Below the pieces are notes generated by a model. It had not been told where the DNA came from and did not search any database. It saw nothing but the letters and a program-made list of their open reading frames with translations. Below are positions 1 through 8,897 of a stretch of DNA of 50,882 nt, one piece after another. The position numbers were made by a program, and so were the translations under genes. Position 1 is the first letter of the stretch. Each line of letters starts with the position of its first letter. The stretch is from Microbacteriaceae bacterium (lineage in GTDB: Bacteria > Actinomycetota > Actinomycetes > Actinomycetales > Microbacteriaceae): positions 1-50,882 of the forward strand of contig CANKTR010000008.1 in assembly GCA_947486475.1 (NCBI GenBank), given 5' to 3'.

Positions 1-1
1 C

Positions 2-613
2 AACACGGGTGACACGAACTTTGACGCTCAGATTTCTGAGGTCACTGCGGCTAACCCCGACGCGATCGTTCTGATCACGTTCGAAGAACTCAAGACCATT
101 GCTCCGAAGCTCATCGGTGGCGGCTGGCCCGCAGACAAGGTTTACCTTGTTGACGGAAACGTTGCTAACTACAGCGAGGACTTCGAGCCCGGACTTCTCG
201 AAGGTGCAAAGGGAACGGTCCCCGGACTGAACCTCGAGACCATCGCGGACTTCACCACGGCAATGAACGACAACTGGGTTGCCGAAGGCAACGCTGACCT
301 CGAAGCCGTATTCGCATACGGTCCTGAGGCCTACGACGCTGTCGTACTTCTCGCGCTCGCAGCACTCGAAGCCGGTTCGGTTGAGGGTGTCGACATGGCC
401 GCGAAGCTCCAGGAAGTCTCCGGTGGTACCGGTGACGGAACCAAGTGCACCACGTTCGTAGAATGCGCCGACATCATCATTGGTGGCGGAACCGCTGACT
501 ACGACGGTGTCTCGGGCCCCATCACCTTCAACGAAGTTGGAGACCCCACCGAAGCATCAATCCAGGTATACGAGTTCATCAACGACAACACTGCGGTTCC
601 TTTCGCAGGATAA
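2..613 (+). CDS. Branched-chain amino-acid ABC transporter substrate-binding protein (3' part)
   Basis: The reading frame is open from the window edge and stops with TAA at 611-613, giving the last 203 residues; the N-terminus and any lipoprotein signal lie outside. The visible part reads like the second lobe of a type I periplasmic-binding fold (Leu/Ile/Val-binding, LivJ/LivK class): a segment NPDAIVLITF followed by LIGGGWPADKVYLVDG, then FAYGPEAYDAVVLLALAALE, and a C-terminal block with GPITFNEVGDP. Such receptors capture branched-chain amino acids or related ligands outside the membrane and deliver them to LivHM. The livHMGF genes lie just downstream on the opposite strand, so it is probably their receptor although it is transcribed separately. 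The exact ligand cannot be told. Confidence 0.88.
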   Translation, partial: NTGDTNFDAQISEVTAANPDAIVLITFEELKTIAPKLIGGGWPADKVYLVDGNVANYSEDFEPGLLEGAKGTVPGLNLETIADFTTAMNDNWVAEGNADLEAVFAYGPEAYDAVVLLALAALEAGSVEGVDMAAKLQEVSGGTGDGTKCTTFVECADIIIGGGTADYDGVSGPITFNEVGDPTEASIQVYEFINDNTAVPFAG

Positions 614-643
614 TCCGTTTGTGTTGAGTCGCTGACTCAAGGG

Positions 644-671
644 AAGGCCCCGGGTTCGCCCGGGGCCTTTT
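644..671 (+). terminator. Rho-independent terminator of the binding-protein gene
   Basis: A perfect GC-rich stem GGCCCCGGG (646-654) / CCCGGGGCC (659-667) with a TTCG tetraloop is extended by two A-T pairs and followed by TTTT (668-671). It starts about 30 nt after the stop codon at 613. Confidence 0.9.
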
Positions 672-680
672 CTGTTGCTC

Positions 681-707
681 CGTCGCCGACGTCACCGGCG
701 TCACCGG
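681..707. repeat. Short tandem 9-mer repeat
   Basis: CGTCACCGG occurs twice head to tail (690-698 and 699-707), preceded by a degenerate unit CGTCGCCGA (681-689). It sits between the terminator and the motif array that follows. No function is apparent. Confidence 0.6.
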
Positions 708-720
708 TTGCACACCCCCC

Positions 721-857
721 ATACGTTCTTGGAAACGGAATGGGGCAGGGCATACGTTCCTAGTAACCAAACCGCCGTCGGCTGCCGAGACTTCTCAAAT
801 GCGCTGATTTGGTTTCCAGGAACGTGAGATGGCGAGGGTTTGGTTTCCAAAAACGTA
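721..857. repeat. Mirror-symmetric array of a 20-bp motif
   Basis: Four copies of a motif with consensus ACGTTCCTGGAAACCAAACC fill this convergent spacer. Two are on the plus strand: A at 723-742, best over ACGTTCTTGGAAAC, and B at 754-773, ACGTTCCTAGTAACCAAACC. Two are on the minus strand: C at 806-825 and D at 837-856. A to B and C to D are each 31 bp apart. Both pairs A/D and B/C share the centre 789.5, so the array is symmetric. The DNA between copies is not complementary, which argues for protein-binding sites or a small mobile palindrome rather than one long hairpin. A weaker fifth copy may lie at 870-889 (13 of 20 matches). No coding potential was recognised. Confidence 0.75.
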
Positions 858-904
858 GAGAGAAGGTGAAAGTTTGCTTTCTCCACACGTGGTGCGGCGA
901 CGAG

Positions 905-933
905 AAACGGGGCCGACCCGAAGGTCGACCCCG
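905..933 (-). terminator. Rho-independent terminator of the liv operon
   Basis: On the minus strand, CGGGGTCGACC and GGTCGGCCCCG pair around a TTCG loop (908-933) and run into TTT at 907-905. It lies about 15 nt after the livF stop codon. Confidence 0.85.
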
Positions 934-948
934 CTCTGACGTGAGTGT

Positions 949-1683
949 TTAGGCGCCGAGGGTACCGAGGTACAGCCCGATGACCTTGGGGTCATTCAAG
1001 AGCTCGCGTCCGGTTCCGGTGTAGGCATCCTTGCCCTGATCGAGAACGTATCCACGGTCGCAGATCTGCAGGCAGCGACGTGCGTTCTGCTCGACCATGA
1101 TGGTCGTCACCCCGGCCTGGTTGATTTCGGAGACGCGGATGAATGCCTCGTCTTGGCGCACGGGCGATAGGCCGGCGCTGGGCTCGTCGAGGAGGAGCAC
1201 CGCCGGGTCCATCATGAGCGCGCGGCTCATGGCCACCATCTGTCGCTCACCACCCGAGAGCGAGCCTGCGCGCTGCTTGAGACGCTTTCCGAGTTCGGCG
1301 AAAATACTGGTCACGAACTCGAGGCGCTCGTTGTAAGCACTGGGATTTTGATACAACCCCATCTGCAGGTTTTCTTCGATTGTGAGGCTGGGGAACACGT
1401 TGTTCGACTGCGGGACGAAGCCGACACCGCGCGCGACGAGTTGGTTCGCTTTCAGACCCGTGATGTCGTCGCCGTTGAGGGTAATGGATCCTTCGCTAAC
1501 CTTGACTAAGCCAAAGATGGCCTTGAGCAGGGTCGACTTGCCGGCACCGTTCGGGCCGATGATGCCGATGAGTTCACCCTTGTTTGCGTAGAGGTTAGTT
1601 CCGTTGAGAATGTTGACGCCGGGAAGGTAGCCCGCGAACAGGTCCTTCGTCTCGACGACGGGGATTTCGTTCTTCGTCGCCAT
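949..1683 (-). CDS. livF: Branched-chain amino-acid ABC transporter ATP-binding protein LivF
   Basis: This 244-residue cytoplasmic ATPase powers branched-chain amino-acid uptake together with LivG. Visible motifs are Walker A GPNGAGKST at residues 43-51, the ABC signature LSGGERQMVA near 145, and Walker B AVLLLDEPSAGL. The switch region reads MVEQNA, where most ABC ATPases have a His-Asp pair; VEQN is usual in the LivF branch. The ATG overlaps the livG stop codon by one base (TAATG), so the two are translationally coupled. It is the last gene of livHMGF and is followed by a strong terminator. Confidence 0.95.
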   Translation of the reverse strand: MATKNEIPVVETKDLFAGYLPGVNILNGTNLYANKGELIGIIGPNGAGKSTLLKAIFGLVKVSEGSITLNGDDITGLKANQLVARGVGFVPQSNNVFPSLTIEENLQMGLYQNPSAYNERLEFVTSIFAELGKRLKQRAGSLSGGERQMVAMSRALMMDPAVLLLDEPSAGLSPVRQDEAFIRVSEINQAGVTTIMVEQNARRCLQICDRGYVLDQGKDAYTGTGRELLNDPKVIGLYLGTLGA

Positions 1684-2585
1684 TATTGCTCCTTCGAAAT
1701 CTTGGGAAGCGCGATGCGGCCCGTCACAGCGCCAAGGTCGATGTCCTGGTGGCTACCGAGATACGCGTCGATGACGGCGGTGTTTTTCATGACTTCGTCG
1801 GGTGCGCCTTCGGCCACGACCTTTCCTTCGGCCATAACGATGACCCAATCCGCGATGTGGCGAACCATCTGCATATCGTGTTCGACGAAGAGGACAGTCA
1901 TGCCGTCTTTTTTGAGGTTGAGAATGTGGTCAAGCAGCGACTGGGTCAACGCTGGGTTGACGCCCGCCATCGGTTCGTCGAGCATGACGAGTTCCGGGTT
2001 CGTCATCAGTGCACGCGCCATTTCGAGCAGCTTGCGTTGTCCGCCGGAGAGCGACGCGGCGAAATCATCGCGCTTGGTATCGAGCTTGAACCGAGTCAGG
2101 ATCTCGAGCGCTTTTGCTTCGATCTCGACTTCCTTCTTCTTCCAGAGGAAGGGAAAAAGGCTTGCGCTGAGCTTTTCGCCGCTCTGTTCGGTGCTTCCCA
2201 GCTTCATGTTGTCCATGACCGTGAGGAGACCCAAAGCCTTCGTTAACTGGAACGTGCGGATGAGGCCCCTGCGCGCTACCTTGAAGGCGGAGACCTTCGC
2301 AAGAGACTTCCCATTGAACGACCACGTGCCCCTGTCGGGCTGGTCAAACCCAGTGAGCAGGTTGAAGAACGTGGTTTTTCCCGCGCCGTTGGGCCCGATG
2401 AGCGCCGTGATGGCGTTGCGGGGGATTTCAACGTGCTCAACGTCGACGGCGACCAGTCCACCGAACTGGCGGTGGACGCCGTCCGCGACCAGGATGGGGT
2501 CCTTCTTGGCGACACCGGGCTTGATTGCGCCGACGTGCAAGCCGGTTGACTTGGCGGGGGGTGAGGAAGGTTTGTTACTTGACAA
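1683..2585 (-). CDS. livG: Branched-chain amino-acid ABC transporter ATP-binding protein LivG
   Basis: This is the second ATPase of the Liv importer, 300 residues, with Walker A GPNGAGKTT at 64-72, signature LSGGQRKLLE, Walker B LVMLDEPMAGV and switch FVEHDM. About 30 polar residues precede the ABC core, longer than usual for LivG. The start at 2585 is a TTG codon. It is favoured because an AAGGAG ribosome-binding site lies 7 nt upstream, inside the last codons of livM, and no ATG exists before the ABC core. The gene overlaps the livM end by 11 bases. Confidence 0.93.
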   Translation of the reverse strand: MSSNKPSSPPAKSTGLHVGAIKPGVAKKDPILVADGVHRQFGGLVAVDVEHVEIPRNAITALIGPNGAGKTTFFNLLTGFDQPDRGTWSFNGKSLAKVSAFKVARRGLIRTFQLTKALGLLTVMDNMKLGSTEQSGEKLSASLFPFLWKKKEVEIEAKALEILTRFKLDTKRDDFAASLSGGQRKLLEMARALMTNPELVMLDEPMAGVNPALTQSLLDHILNLKKDGMTVLFVEHDMQMVRHIADWVIVMAEGKVVAEGAPDEVMKNTAVIDAYLGSHQDIDLGAVTGRIALPKISKEQ

Positions 2586-3591
2586 AAGTCAACTCCTTCT
2601 TGTTTCCGAATAGGCCTTGGGGTCGGTAGACCACGAGGAGAACCAGCGCGAAACCGACAATGATGTATTTGATCTGTGCTGCCTGGATGGTGGTGAAGGG
2701 CATCAGTCCGGCGTCCGCGAGAGCGGGGAAGAGCAAACCGAGGAATGCCTGCAGCACCCAGAAGATGATCGAACCCGCGAGCGGACCAAACACCGTTGCG
2801 GCGCCGCCGAGGAGCAACGCGGTCCAGAGGAAGAACGTGAGCGAGGTCACATACACCGACGAGTTGACGTTGGTCGAGAACGCGAGCATCAGTCCCCCGA
2901 GAGCGCCGAGGACACCACCGATGATGAGGGCCTGCATCTTGTAGGCAAAGACGTTCTTTCCGAGCGATCGCACGGCGTCCTCGTCTTCACGAATCCCCTT
3001 GATGACCCGACCCCACGGTGAATTGACCAGTCGCCACACAAGGAAAATCGCGAGCGTCAGGATAATGATTCCAACGATGCGGAGGTACCAGGTGCGTTCG
3101 TTGTCCACGAAGGGCACGAAACCGTAATCGCCGGGTGGGATGGGGTTCGACTCGTTGAAACCACCGGCACCAACCGTCGGGTTGGTGATGGTTCCTCCGG
3201 GGCCGTTGAAGCCCGAAAGCCCGTCAGCAGAGCCGGTGATTCCGCCGAAGGCCGAACTCAGAAGCAACAATCGAACGATTTCCGCCGCCGCAATTGTCAC
3301 AATCGCGAGATAGTCGCCCCGAAGTCGCAGCGTGGGAATCCCGAGAATCAGGGCGAAAACAACGGATGCACCGATTCCGACAAACGCCGCGAAATACCAG
3401 GGGAGTCCGAATGTGAGAATACCAATCGCGTAACCGTAGGCACCGAGGGCCATGAAGCCCGCCATACCCATATTCAGAAGCCCACCAAAACCGAAGTGAA
3501 CCGCAAGACCGAGCGTGGCCAGAGCATAGGCAATGGTCGTTGGGGCGAGGATGAACGAGATCGATGAGTTGAAGATTGCGAGGAAGTCCAT
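2575..3591 (-). CDS. livM: Branched-chain amino-acid ABC transporter permease LivM
   Basis: This is a 338-residue polytopic membrane protein, one half of the membrane channel of the Liv importer. The N-terminal part is strongly hydrophobic with the glycine-rich stretch GGLLNMGMAGFMALGAYGYA. The family coupling segment RLRGDYLAIVTIAAAEIVRL is present, as is RAIRGIRE-like GRVIKGIREDEDAVRSLG, where these permeases contact the ATPases. An external loop around residues 125-170 (GFNGPGG to PFVDNERTWY) is longer than in many relatives. It starts 3 nt after the livH stop and is followed by livG with overlap. Confidence 0.93.
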   Translation of the reverse strand: MDFLAIFNSSISFILAPTTIAYALATLGLAVHFGFGGLLNMGMAGFMALGAYGYAIGILTFGLPWYFAAFVGIGASVVFALILGIPTLRLRGDYLAIVTIAAAEIVRLLLLSSAFGGITGSADGLSGFNGPGGTITNPTVGAGGFNESNPIPPGDYGFVPFVDNERTWYLRIVGIIILTLAIFLVWRLVNSPWGRVIKGIREDEDAVRSLGKNVFAYKMQALIIGGVLGALGGLMLAFSTNVNSSVYVTSLTFFLWTALLLGGAATVFGPLAGSIIFWVLQAFLGLLFPALADAGLMPFTTIQAAQIKYIIVGFALVLLVVYRPQGLFGNKKELTFVK

Positions 3592-3594
3592 GAG

Positions 3595-4908
3595 CTATCC
3601 CACCCTTTCCTTGCGTCCGAGAATTCCTTGAGGGCGGAACAGCAGGATCCCGATGAGGACGACGAGCGCACCGACGTATTTGAGGTCGGACGGGATGAAC
3701 AGGCTTGATCCTTCGACGAGGATGCCCACGATGAGTGAGCCGACCAACGCACCGTAGGCCGTGCCGAGTCCGCCGAGGGTCGTCGCGGCGAAGATGAGCA
3801 GGAGAATCTGGCCTCCCATATCCCAGCGAATTCCGGGGCGGAAGTAGGCCCACAAAATTCCCGAGAAACCAGCCAGCACAGATCCGATGATCCAGACGAT
3901 CCGGACGACACCGTCGACGTCGATTCCGGACGATGCGGCGAGGCTGGGGTTATCTGAGATCGCGCGGGTTGCCTTACCGATCTTGGATGCGCTGAGCCAC
4001 CAGGCGAACGCGATGATGAGCAATACGGAAACGCCCATGCTGACGATGTCGATAATGCTGAGCGAGACTGACCCGAAGAGGTTGAAACGTTCCGCACTTG
4101 AACCCGGAAGGTTCTCGGTCTTTCCCCCGATGAAGAACTGGTACGTGTATCGAATGCCGAGCGACAGCCCGATGGAGACGATCATGAGCTGCACGAGTCC
4201 CATGCCACGCCGTCGTAACGGTGCCCATAGCGCGGCGTCCATTCCCCAGCCAAAGCCGGCCGACAGAACGAGCGCGAGGGGGATTGCGAGCCACAACAGC
4301 CCCTCGCCCAGCACGGCGACTAGTCCGAGGGTGGCGATTGCCCCGAAGGTGACGAGTTCGGCGTGTGCAAAGTTCGAAATGCCGGTGGTTCCGTAAATCA
4401 GCGAGAGGCCAACCGATGCGAGCGCCAACATGAGACCGAAGTTGAGGCCTGAAATGAGTCGCTGAACGACTTGGTCGAACATGCTGGTCGTCGTGCGTTC
4501 GCCCTGTCCGATGAAAAAGTTCATCGTGGCGCGTCCACCGGGACCAACCGTCACGGTCTGAACGTTTGCCTCGACGAATTCGGTTGCGGGATTGTCGATA
4601 ACGGCGATACCGTCAGGAAGAGTGGTTTCGTCAACGGTCACGATGTAATCGGCGAGTTTTTCCGGGACACCGGCTGTGAACTTGCCTTCGGCGTCGGTCA
4701 TGACCGTGGCCGCGTAACCACCGCCACCCGCTAGGTTGATGGTGACACCGGCAATCGGCTCGCCTTTGTTTTGGACGTTTCCGCTGATTTTGAACGGCAT
4801 TTCAGGGTTGACGACATCCGCCTGGGCGGGCGACGCGAGCCCAAGAACGCCGAATGCCAAGACAAAGGCACCCACTGCGCTCGCAAGTCGACTAGCGTTC
4901 CATCGCAT
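3595..4908 (-). CDS. livH: Branched-chain amino-acid ABC transporter permease LivH with secreted N-terminal domain
   Basis: The C-terminal ~300 residues are a typical LivH permease (GLMLALASVGLSLIYGTTGI, GMDAALWAPLRRRGMGLVQL, TTLGGLGTAYGALVGSLIVG). Unusually, they are preceded by a predicted signal peptide (residues 1-30, ending SPAQA) and about 95 residues of soluble sequence. That part, with ISGNVQNKGEPIAGVTI, TDAEGKF and YIVTVDETTLPDG, resembles the carboxypeptidase regulatory-like / transthyretin-like beta-sandwich. It would sit outside the membrane, perhaps touching the binding protein. I start at ATG 4908 because the signal peptide begins there. In-frame GTG codons at 4917 and 4926, downstream of AGGAGG, are also possible, and an ATG at 4980 gives an unlikely extension. 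It is first in livHMGF. Confidence 0.9.
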   Translation of the reverse strand: MRWNASRLASAVGAFVLAFGVLGLASPAQADVVNPEMPFKISGNVQNKGEPIAGVTINLAGGGGYAATVMTDAEGKFTAGVPEKLADYIVTVDETTLPDGIAVIDNPATEFVEANVQTVTVGPGGRATMNFFIGQGERTTTSMFDQVVQRLISGLNFGLMLALASVGLSLIYGTTGISNFAHAELVTFGAIATLGLVAVLGEGLLWLAIPLALVLSAGFGWGMDAALWAPLRRRGMGLVQLMIVSIGLSLGIRYTYQFFIGGKTENLPGSSAERFNLFGSVSLSIIDIVSMGVSVLLIIAFAWWLSASKIGKATRAISDNPSLAASSGIDVDGVVRIVWIIGSVLAGFSGILWAYFRPGIRWDMGGQILLLIFAATTLGGLGTAYGALVGSLIVGILVEGSSLFIPSDLKYVGALVVLIGILLFRPQGILGRKERVG

Positions 4909-5006
4909 TGTTGACACGGTCCTCACAAGGCCTCCTGCTAGGACCCGGCAGCGCGTTCGCCAACCGGGATTGATTTCCACACTCTAAGGAACATGTGTTT
5001 CGCACT

Positions 5007-6631
<1,625 letters not shown>

Positions 6632-6640
6632 GCGACGATC

Positions 6641-7756
6641 ATGAGTGACATCGAAATCGGCCGTGCCAAGCGAGCGCGCCGCGCGTTCTCGTTCGATGAC
6701 ATCGCGGTGGTGCCGAGTCGCCGAACCCGCGACCCAGAGGCCGTGAGCACCGCCTGGTCAATTGACGCGCTCAAGTTTGAGATCCCGGTCCTTGCGGCAC
6801 CGATGGACTCAGTTGTCTCGCCACGCACCGCCATCACCATTGGCAAGCTCGGCGGCATCGGTGTTCTCAACCTCGAAGGACTGTGGACGCGGTACGACAA
6901 GCCCGAGGCCGTGATTGAAAAAATCCGCGAACTCCCCGTTGACATCGCGACAGCCGAGATGCAAAAGCTGTACGCAGAGCCGATCAAACCGGAGCTCATC
7001 GAACAGCGTCTCGGCGAGATTCGGGATGCCGGCGTCCCCGTCGCGGGTGCACTGAGCCCGCAGCGGACCGTCGAATTCCACGACATTGTGACCAAGTCGG
7101 GGATCGACCTCTTTGTGATTCGCGGCAACACCGTCAGCGCCGAGCACGTCTCGCCGACGGGTGAGCCTCTCAATCTCAAACAATTCATCTACGAACTTGA
7201 TGTGCCCGTCATCGTCGGAGGGGCCGCAACGTACACGGCCGCCCTTCACCTGATGCGAACGGGCGCCGCTGGCGTACTGGTGGGATTCGGCGGAGGCGCG
7301 GCCTCGACCACGCGAACCTCCCTCGGGGTCGAGGTACCCATGGCTACCGCGTTAGCCGATGTGGCCGGCGCCCGCCGCGATTATCTCGATGAATCGGGCG
7401 GTCGCTATGTTCACGTCATCGCCGACGGCGGACTGGGATTGTCCGGCGACATCGTCAAGGCGATTGCGATGGGCGCCGACGCCGTGATGCTCGGCACGAC
7501 TCTCGCTCGGGCGACGGACACCCCCGGAAACGGCTGGCACTGGGGGCAAGAGGCGTATCACGCCGACCTTCCCCGCGGAAACCGCGTGTGGGTCGGCCAG
7601 ATCGGGCCACTCGACGAGGTCCTGTTCGGTCCGTCGCGCCACGCGAACGGGCAGTCGAACCTCATCGGAGCACTACGCCGAGCAATGGCAACCACTGGCT
7701 ACAGCGACCTCAAGGAATTCCAGCGGGTCGAAGTCGTCGTCGACCCCAACGCGTGA
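6641..7756 (+). CDS. guaB3: GuaB3-family IMP dehydrogenase-related protein
   Basis: This 371-residue protein is a TIM-barrel paralogue of GuaB without CBS domains, of the GuaB3 class usual next to guaB in actinobacteria. It keeps the phosphate-binding end (VIADGGLGLSGDIVKAIAMG, GADAVMLGTTLA). The loop equivalent to Gua[10 protein letters not shown] reads GGGAASTTR, with Ser where IMP dehydrogenases have the catalytic Cys. True IMP dehydrogenase activity is therefore unlikely. Another purine-nucleotide reaction is possible, since GuaB3-type proteins elsewhere have been linked to reductase chemistry. It begins 9 nt after the guaB stop in the same operon. Confidence 0.92.
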   Translation: MSDIEIGRAKRARRAFSFDDIAVVPSRRTRDPEAVSTAWSIDALKFEIPVLAAPMDSVVSPRTAITIGKLGGIGVLNLEGLWTRYDKPEAVIEKIRELPVDIATAEMQKLYAEPIKPELIEQRLGEIRDAGVPVAGALSPQRTVEFHDIVTKSGIDLFVIRGNTVSAEHVSPTGEPLNLKQFIYELDVPVIVGGAATYTAALHLMRTGAAGVLVGFGGGAASTTRTSLGVEVPMATALADVAGARRDYLDESGGRYVHVIADGGLGLSGDIVKAIAMGADAVMLGTTLARATDTPGNGWHWGQEAYHADLPRGNRVWVGQIGPLDEVLFGPSRHANGQSNLIGALRRAMATTGYSDLKEFQRVEVVVDPNA

Positions 7757-7766
7757 TCAGGCAGCA

Positions 7767-8504
7767 ATGACGCGCGCATGGTGGGCGATGGCACGGCAGC
7801 CACGCTGGATCGCCGGACTCCTCGCGTGTCTCGTTCTCGCCGGGGTTTTCGCGGCGTTGGGCCAGTGGCAAATCGAGCGCGCCATCGCCGAGGCAACAAT
7901 CGTCGAGGTCGACACCGAAACACCGGTGCCCCTCACCACGGTCCTTGACCCCGGAGCCGGACTACCTCTGGCCGATGGTGGTCGCCGCGTCACCCTGACC
8001 GCGACATGGACTCAGGAACGACTCGTTGTGCTGGATCGACGGCAGGGAAGCGACATGGGCGAGTGGCTCATTGCCAACGCGCGGACAGCCGACGGTGCGT
8101 GTCTCCCGGTCGCGATTGGGTGGGCACCGAGCGTGAACCCCGCCGAGTTCATCGTGATCGACGATTCGCCGTCCCCGCTGGTCGGGCGACTCGTGCCCAG
8201 TGATGACCCATTGACGGGCGATTACGACAAAGGCCGCCTGACCATCGTGTCGAGCGCTGACCTTGTCAATCGCTGGGACTGCGACACGATGTACGACGCC
8301 TTCCTTGTCCTGGACACCGCGCAGCCCCCACTCGAGGCCATCGTGTCGGTCACGCCGTTGCCACAGGCCGCGCTCAACTGGCTCAACATTTTCTATGCGA
8401 TCGAATGGGCGTTTTTTGCGGTCTTCGCGCTCTATTTCTGGTACCGCCTCGTCACGGACGCCGTCGAGCGGGAGGCGGAAGCGGCAGTCGGACTCCAACC
8501 CTAG
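7767..8504 (+). CDS. SURF1-family cytochrome c oxidase assembly protein
   Basis: SURF1 proteins help assemble haem-copper cytochrome c oxidase in the membrane. The 245-residue product shows the family topology: one N-terminal transmembrane helix (WIAGLLACLVLAGVFAALGQWQ), an extracytoplasmic domain of about 170 residues, and a C-terminal helix (NIFYAIEWAFFAVFALYFWY). The segment LGQWQIERA after the first helix and RRVTLTATW further on fit the family. It follows guaB3 by 10 nt; its presence within a gua operon is positional and does not imply a role in purine synthesis. Confidence 0.85.
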   Translation: MTRAWWAMARQPRWIAGLLACLVLAGVFAALGQWQIERAIAEATIVEVDTETPVPLTTVLDPGAGLPLADGGRRVTLTATWTQERLVVLDRRQGSDMGEWLIANARTADGACLPVAIGWAPSVNPAEFIVIDDSPSPLVGRLVPSDDPLTGDYDKGRLTIVSSADLVNRWDCDTMYDAFLVLDTAQPPLEAIVSVTPLPQAALNWLNIFYAIEWAFFAVFALYFWYRLVTDAVEREAEAAVGLQP

Positions 8505-8507
8505 AAT
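8502..8507 (+). promoter_or_regulatory. -10 box for a leaderless DUF3817-guaA transcript
   Basis: TAGAAT lies 6 nt before the ATG at 8514, placing the expected transcription start at the start codon. It overlaps the SURF1 stop codon and would act as an internal promoter. Confidence 0.5.
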
Positions 8508-8513
8508 TGGCGT

Positions 8514-8897
8514 ATGGCGATTGATCGGGACAAGGCTCTGAAGGCAGAGAAGACGTTTCGCGTCGCCGCCTACATCACCGGCACCATGTTGCTGTTGCTG
8601 ACCGGAGAGATGGTCCTGAAGTACCTGTTCGGGCTCGAGATCGAAGGGGGCGGACCGTTCGGAATTGTGGCGCTCGTTCCCACCGGAACCGTTGTCGCCG
8701 CGAACATCTCGACGATTATCCTCATTGTTCACGGCTGGCTCTATGTCGTCTATCTTCTCGGGTGCTTCCAGTTGTGGTCGGCGATGCGCTGGCCGCTCAC
8801 CTATTTCCCCGTCCTCGCACTGGGTGGCGTCGTGCCGCTGTTGTCGTTCATCACCGAACGTCGGGTCCGTCGAATGGTTGACGAGGGAACCCGGTGA
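8514..8897 (+). CDS. DUF3817-family integral membrane protein
   Basis: This is a 127-residue protein with about three hydrophobic helices ([55 protein letters not shown]) and a basic C-terminal tail. It matches the DUF3817 family, small actinobacterial membrane proteins of unknown function often found beside guaA. The start lacks a ribosome-binding site but has a TAGAAT box 6 nt upstream, consistent with leaderless translation. The last codons overlap the guaA GTG by four bases, so the two are coupled. Confidence 0.85.
   Translation: MAIDRDKALKAEKTFRVAAYITGTMLLLLTGEMVLKYLFGLEIEGGGPFGIVALVPTGTVVAANISTIILIVHGWLYVVYLLGCFQLWSAMRWPLTYFPVLALGGVVPLLSFITERRVRRMVDEGTR

Noticed and set aside
743..750. 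GGGCAGGG resembling an FtsK orienting (KOPS) octamer
   Set aside because: A single octamer in a G-rich stretch is expected by chance, and actinobacterial KOPS are not established to match it.
721..857. Motif array as a CRISPR or as parS sites
   Set aside because: Copies switch orientation and are imperfect, with no unique spacers of constant length in one direction and no cas genes. The motif does not match the parS consensus TGTTTCACGTGAAACA.
701..995. Short minus-strand frames running through the motif array
   Set aside because: No ribosome-binding site, no family similarity, and they overlap the livF terminator; repeats within them explain recurring peptides.
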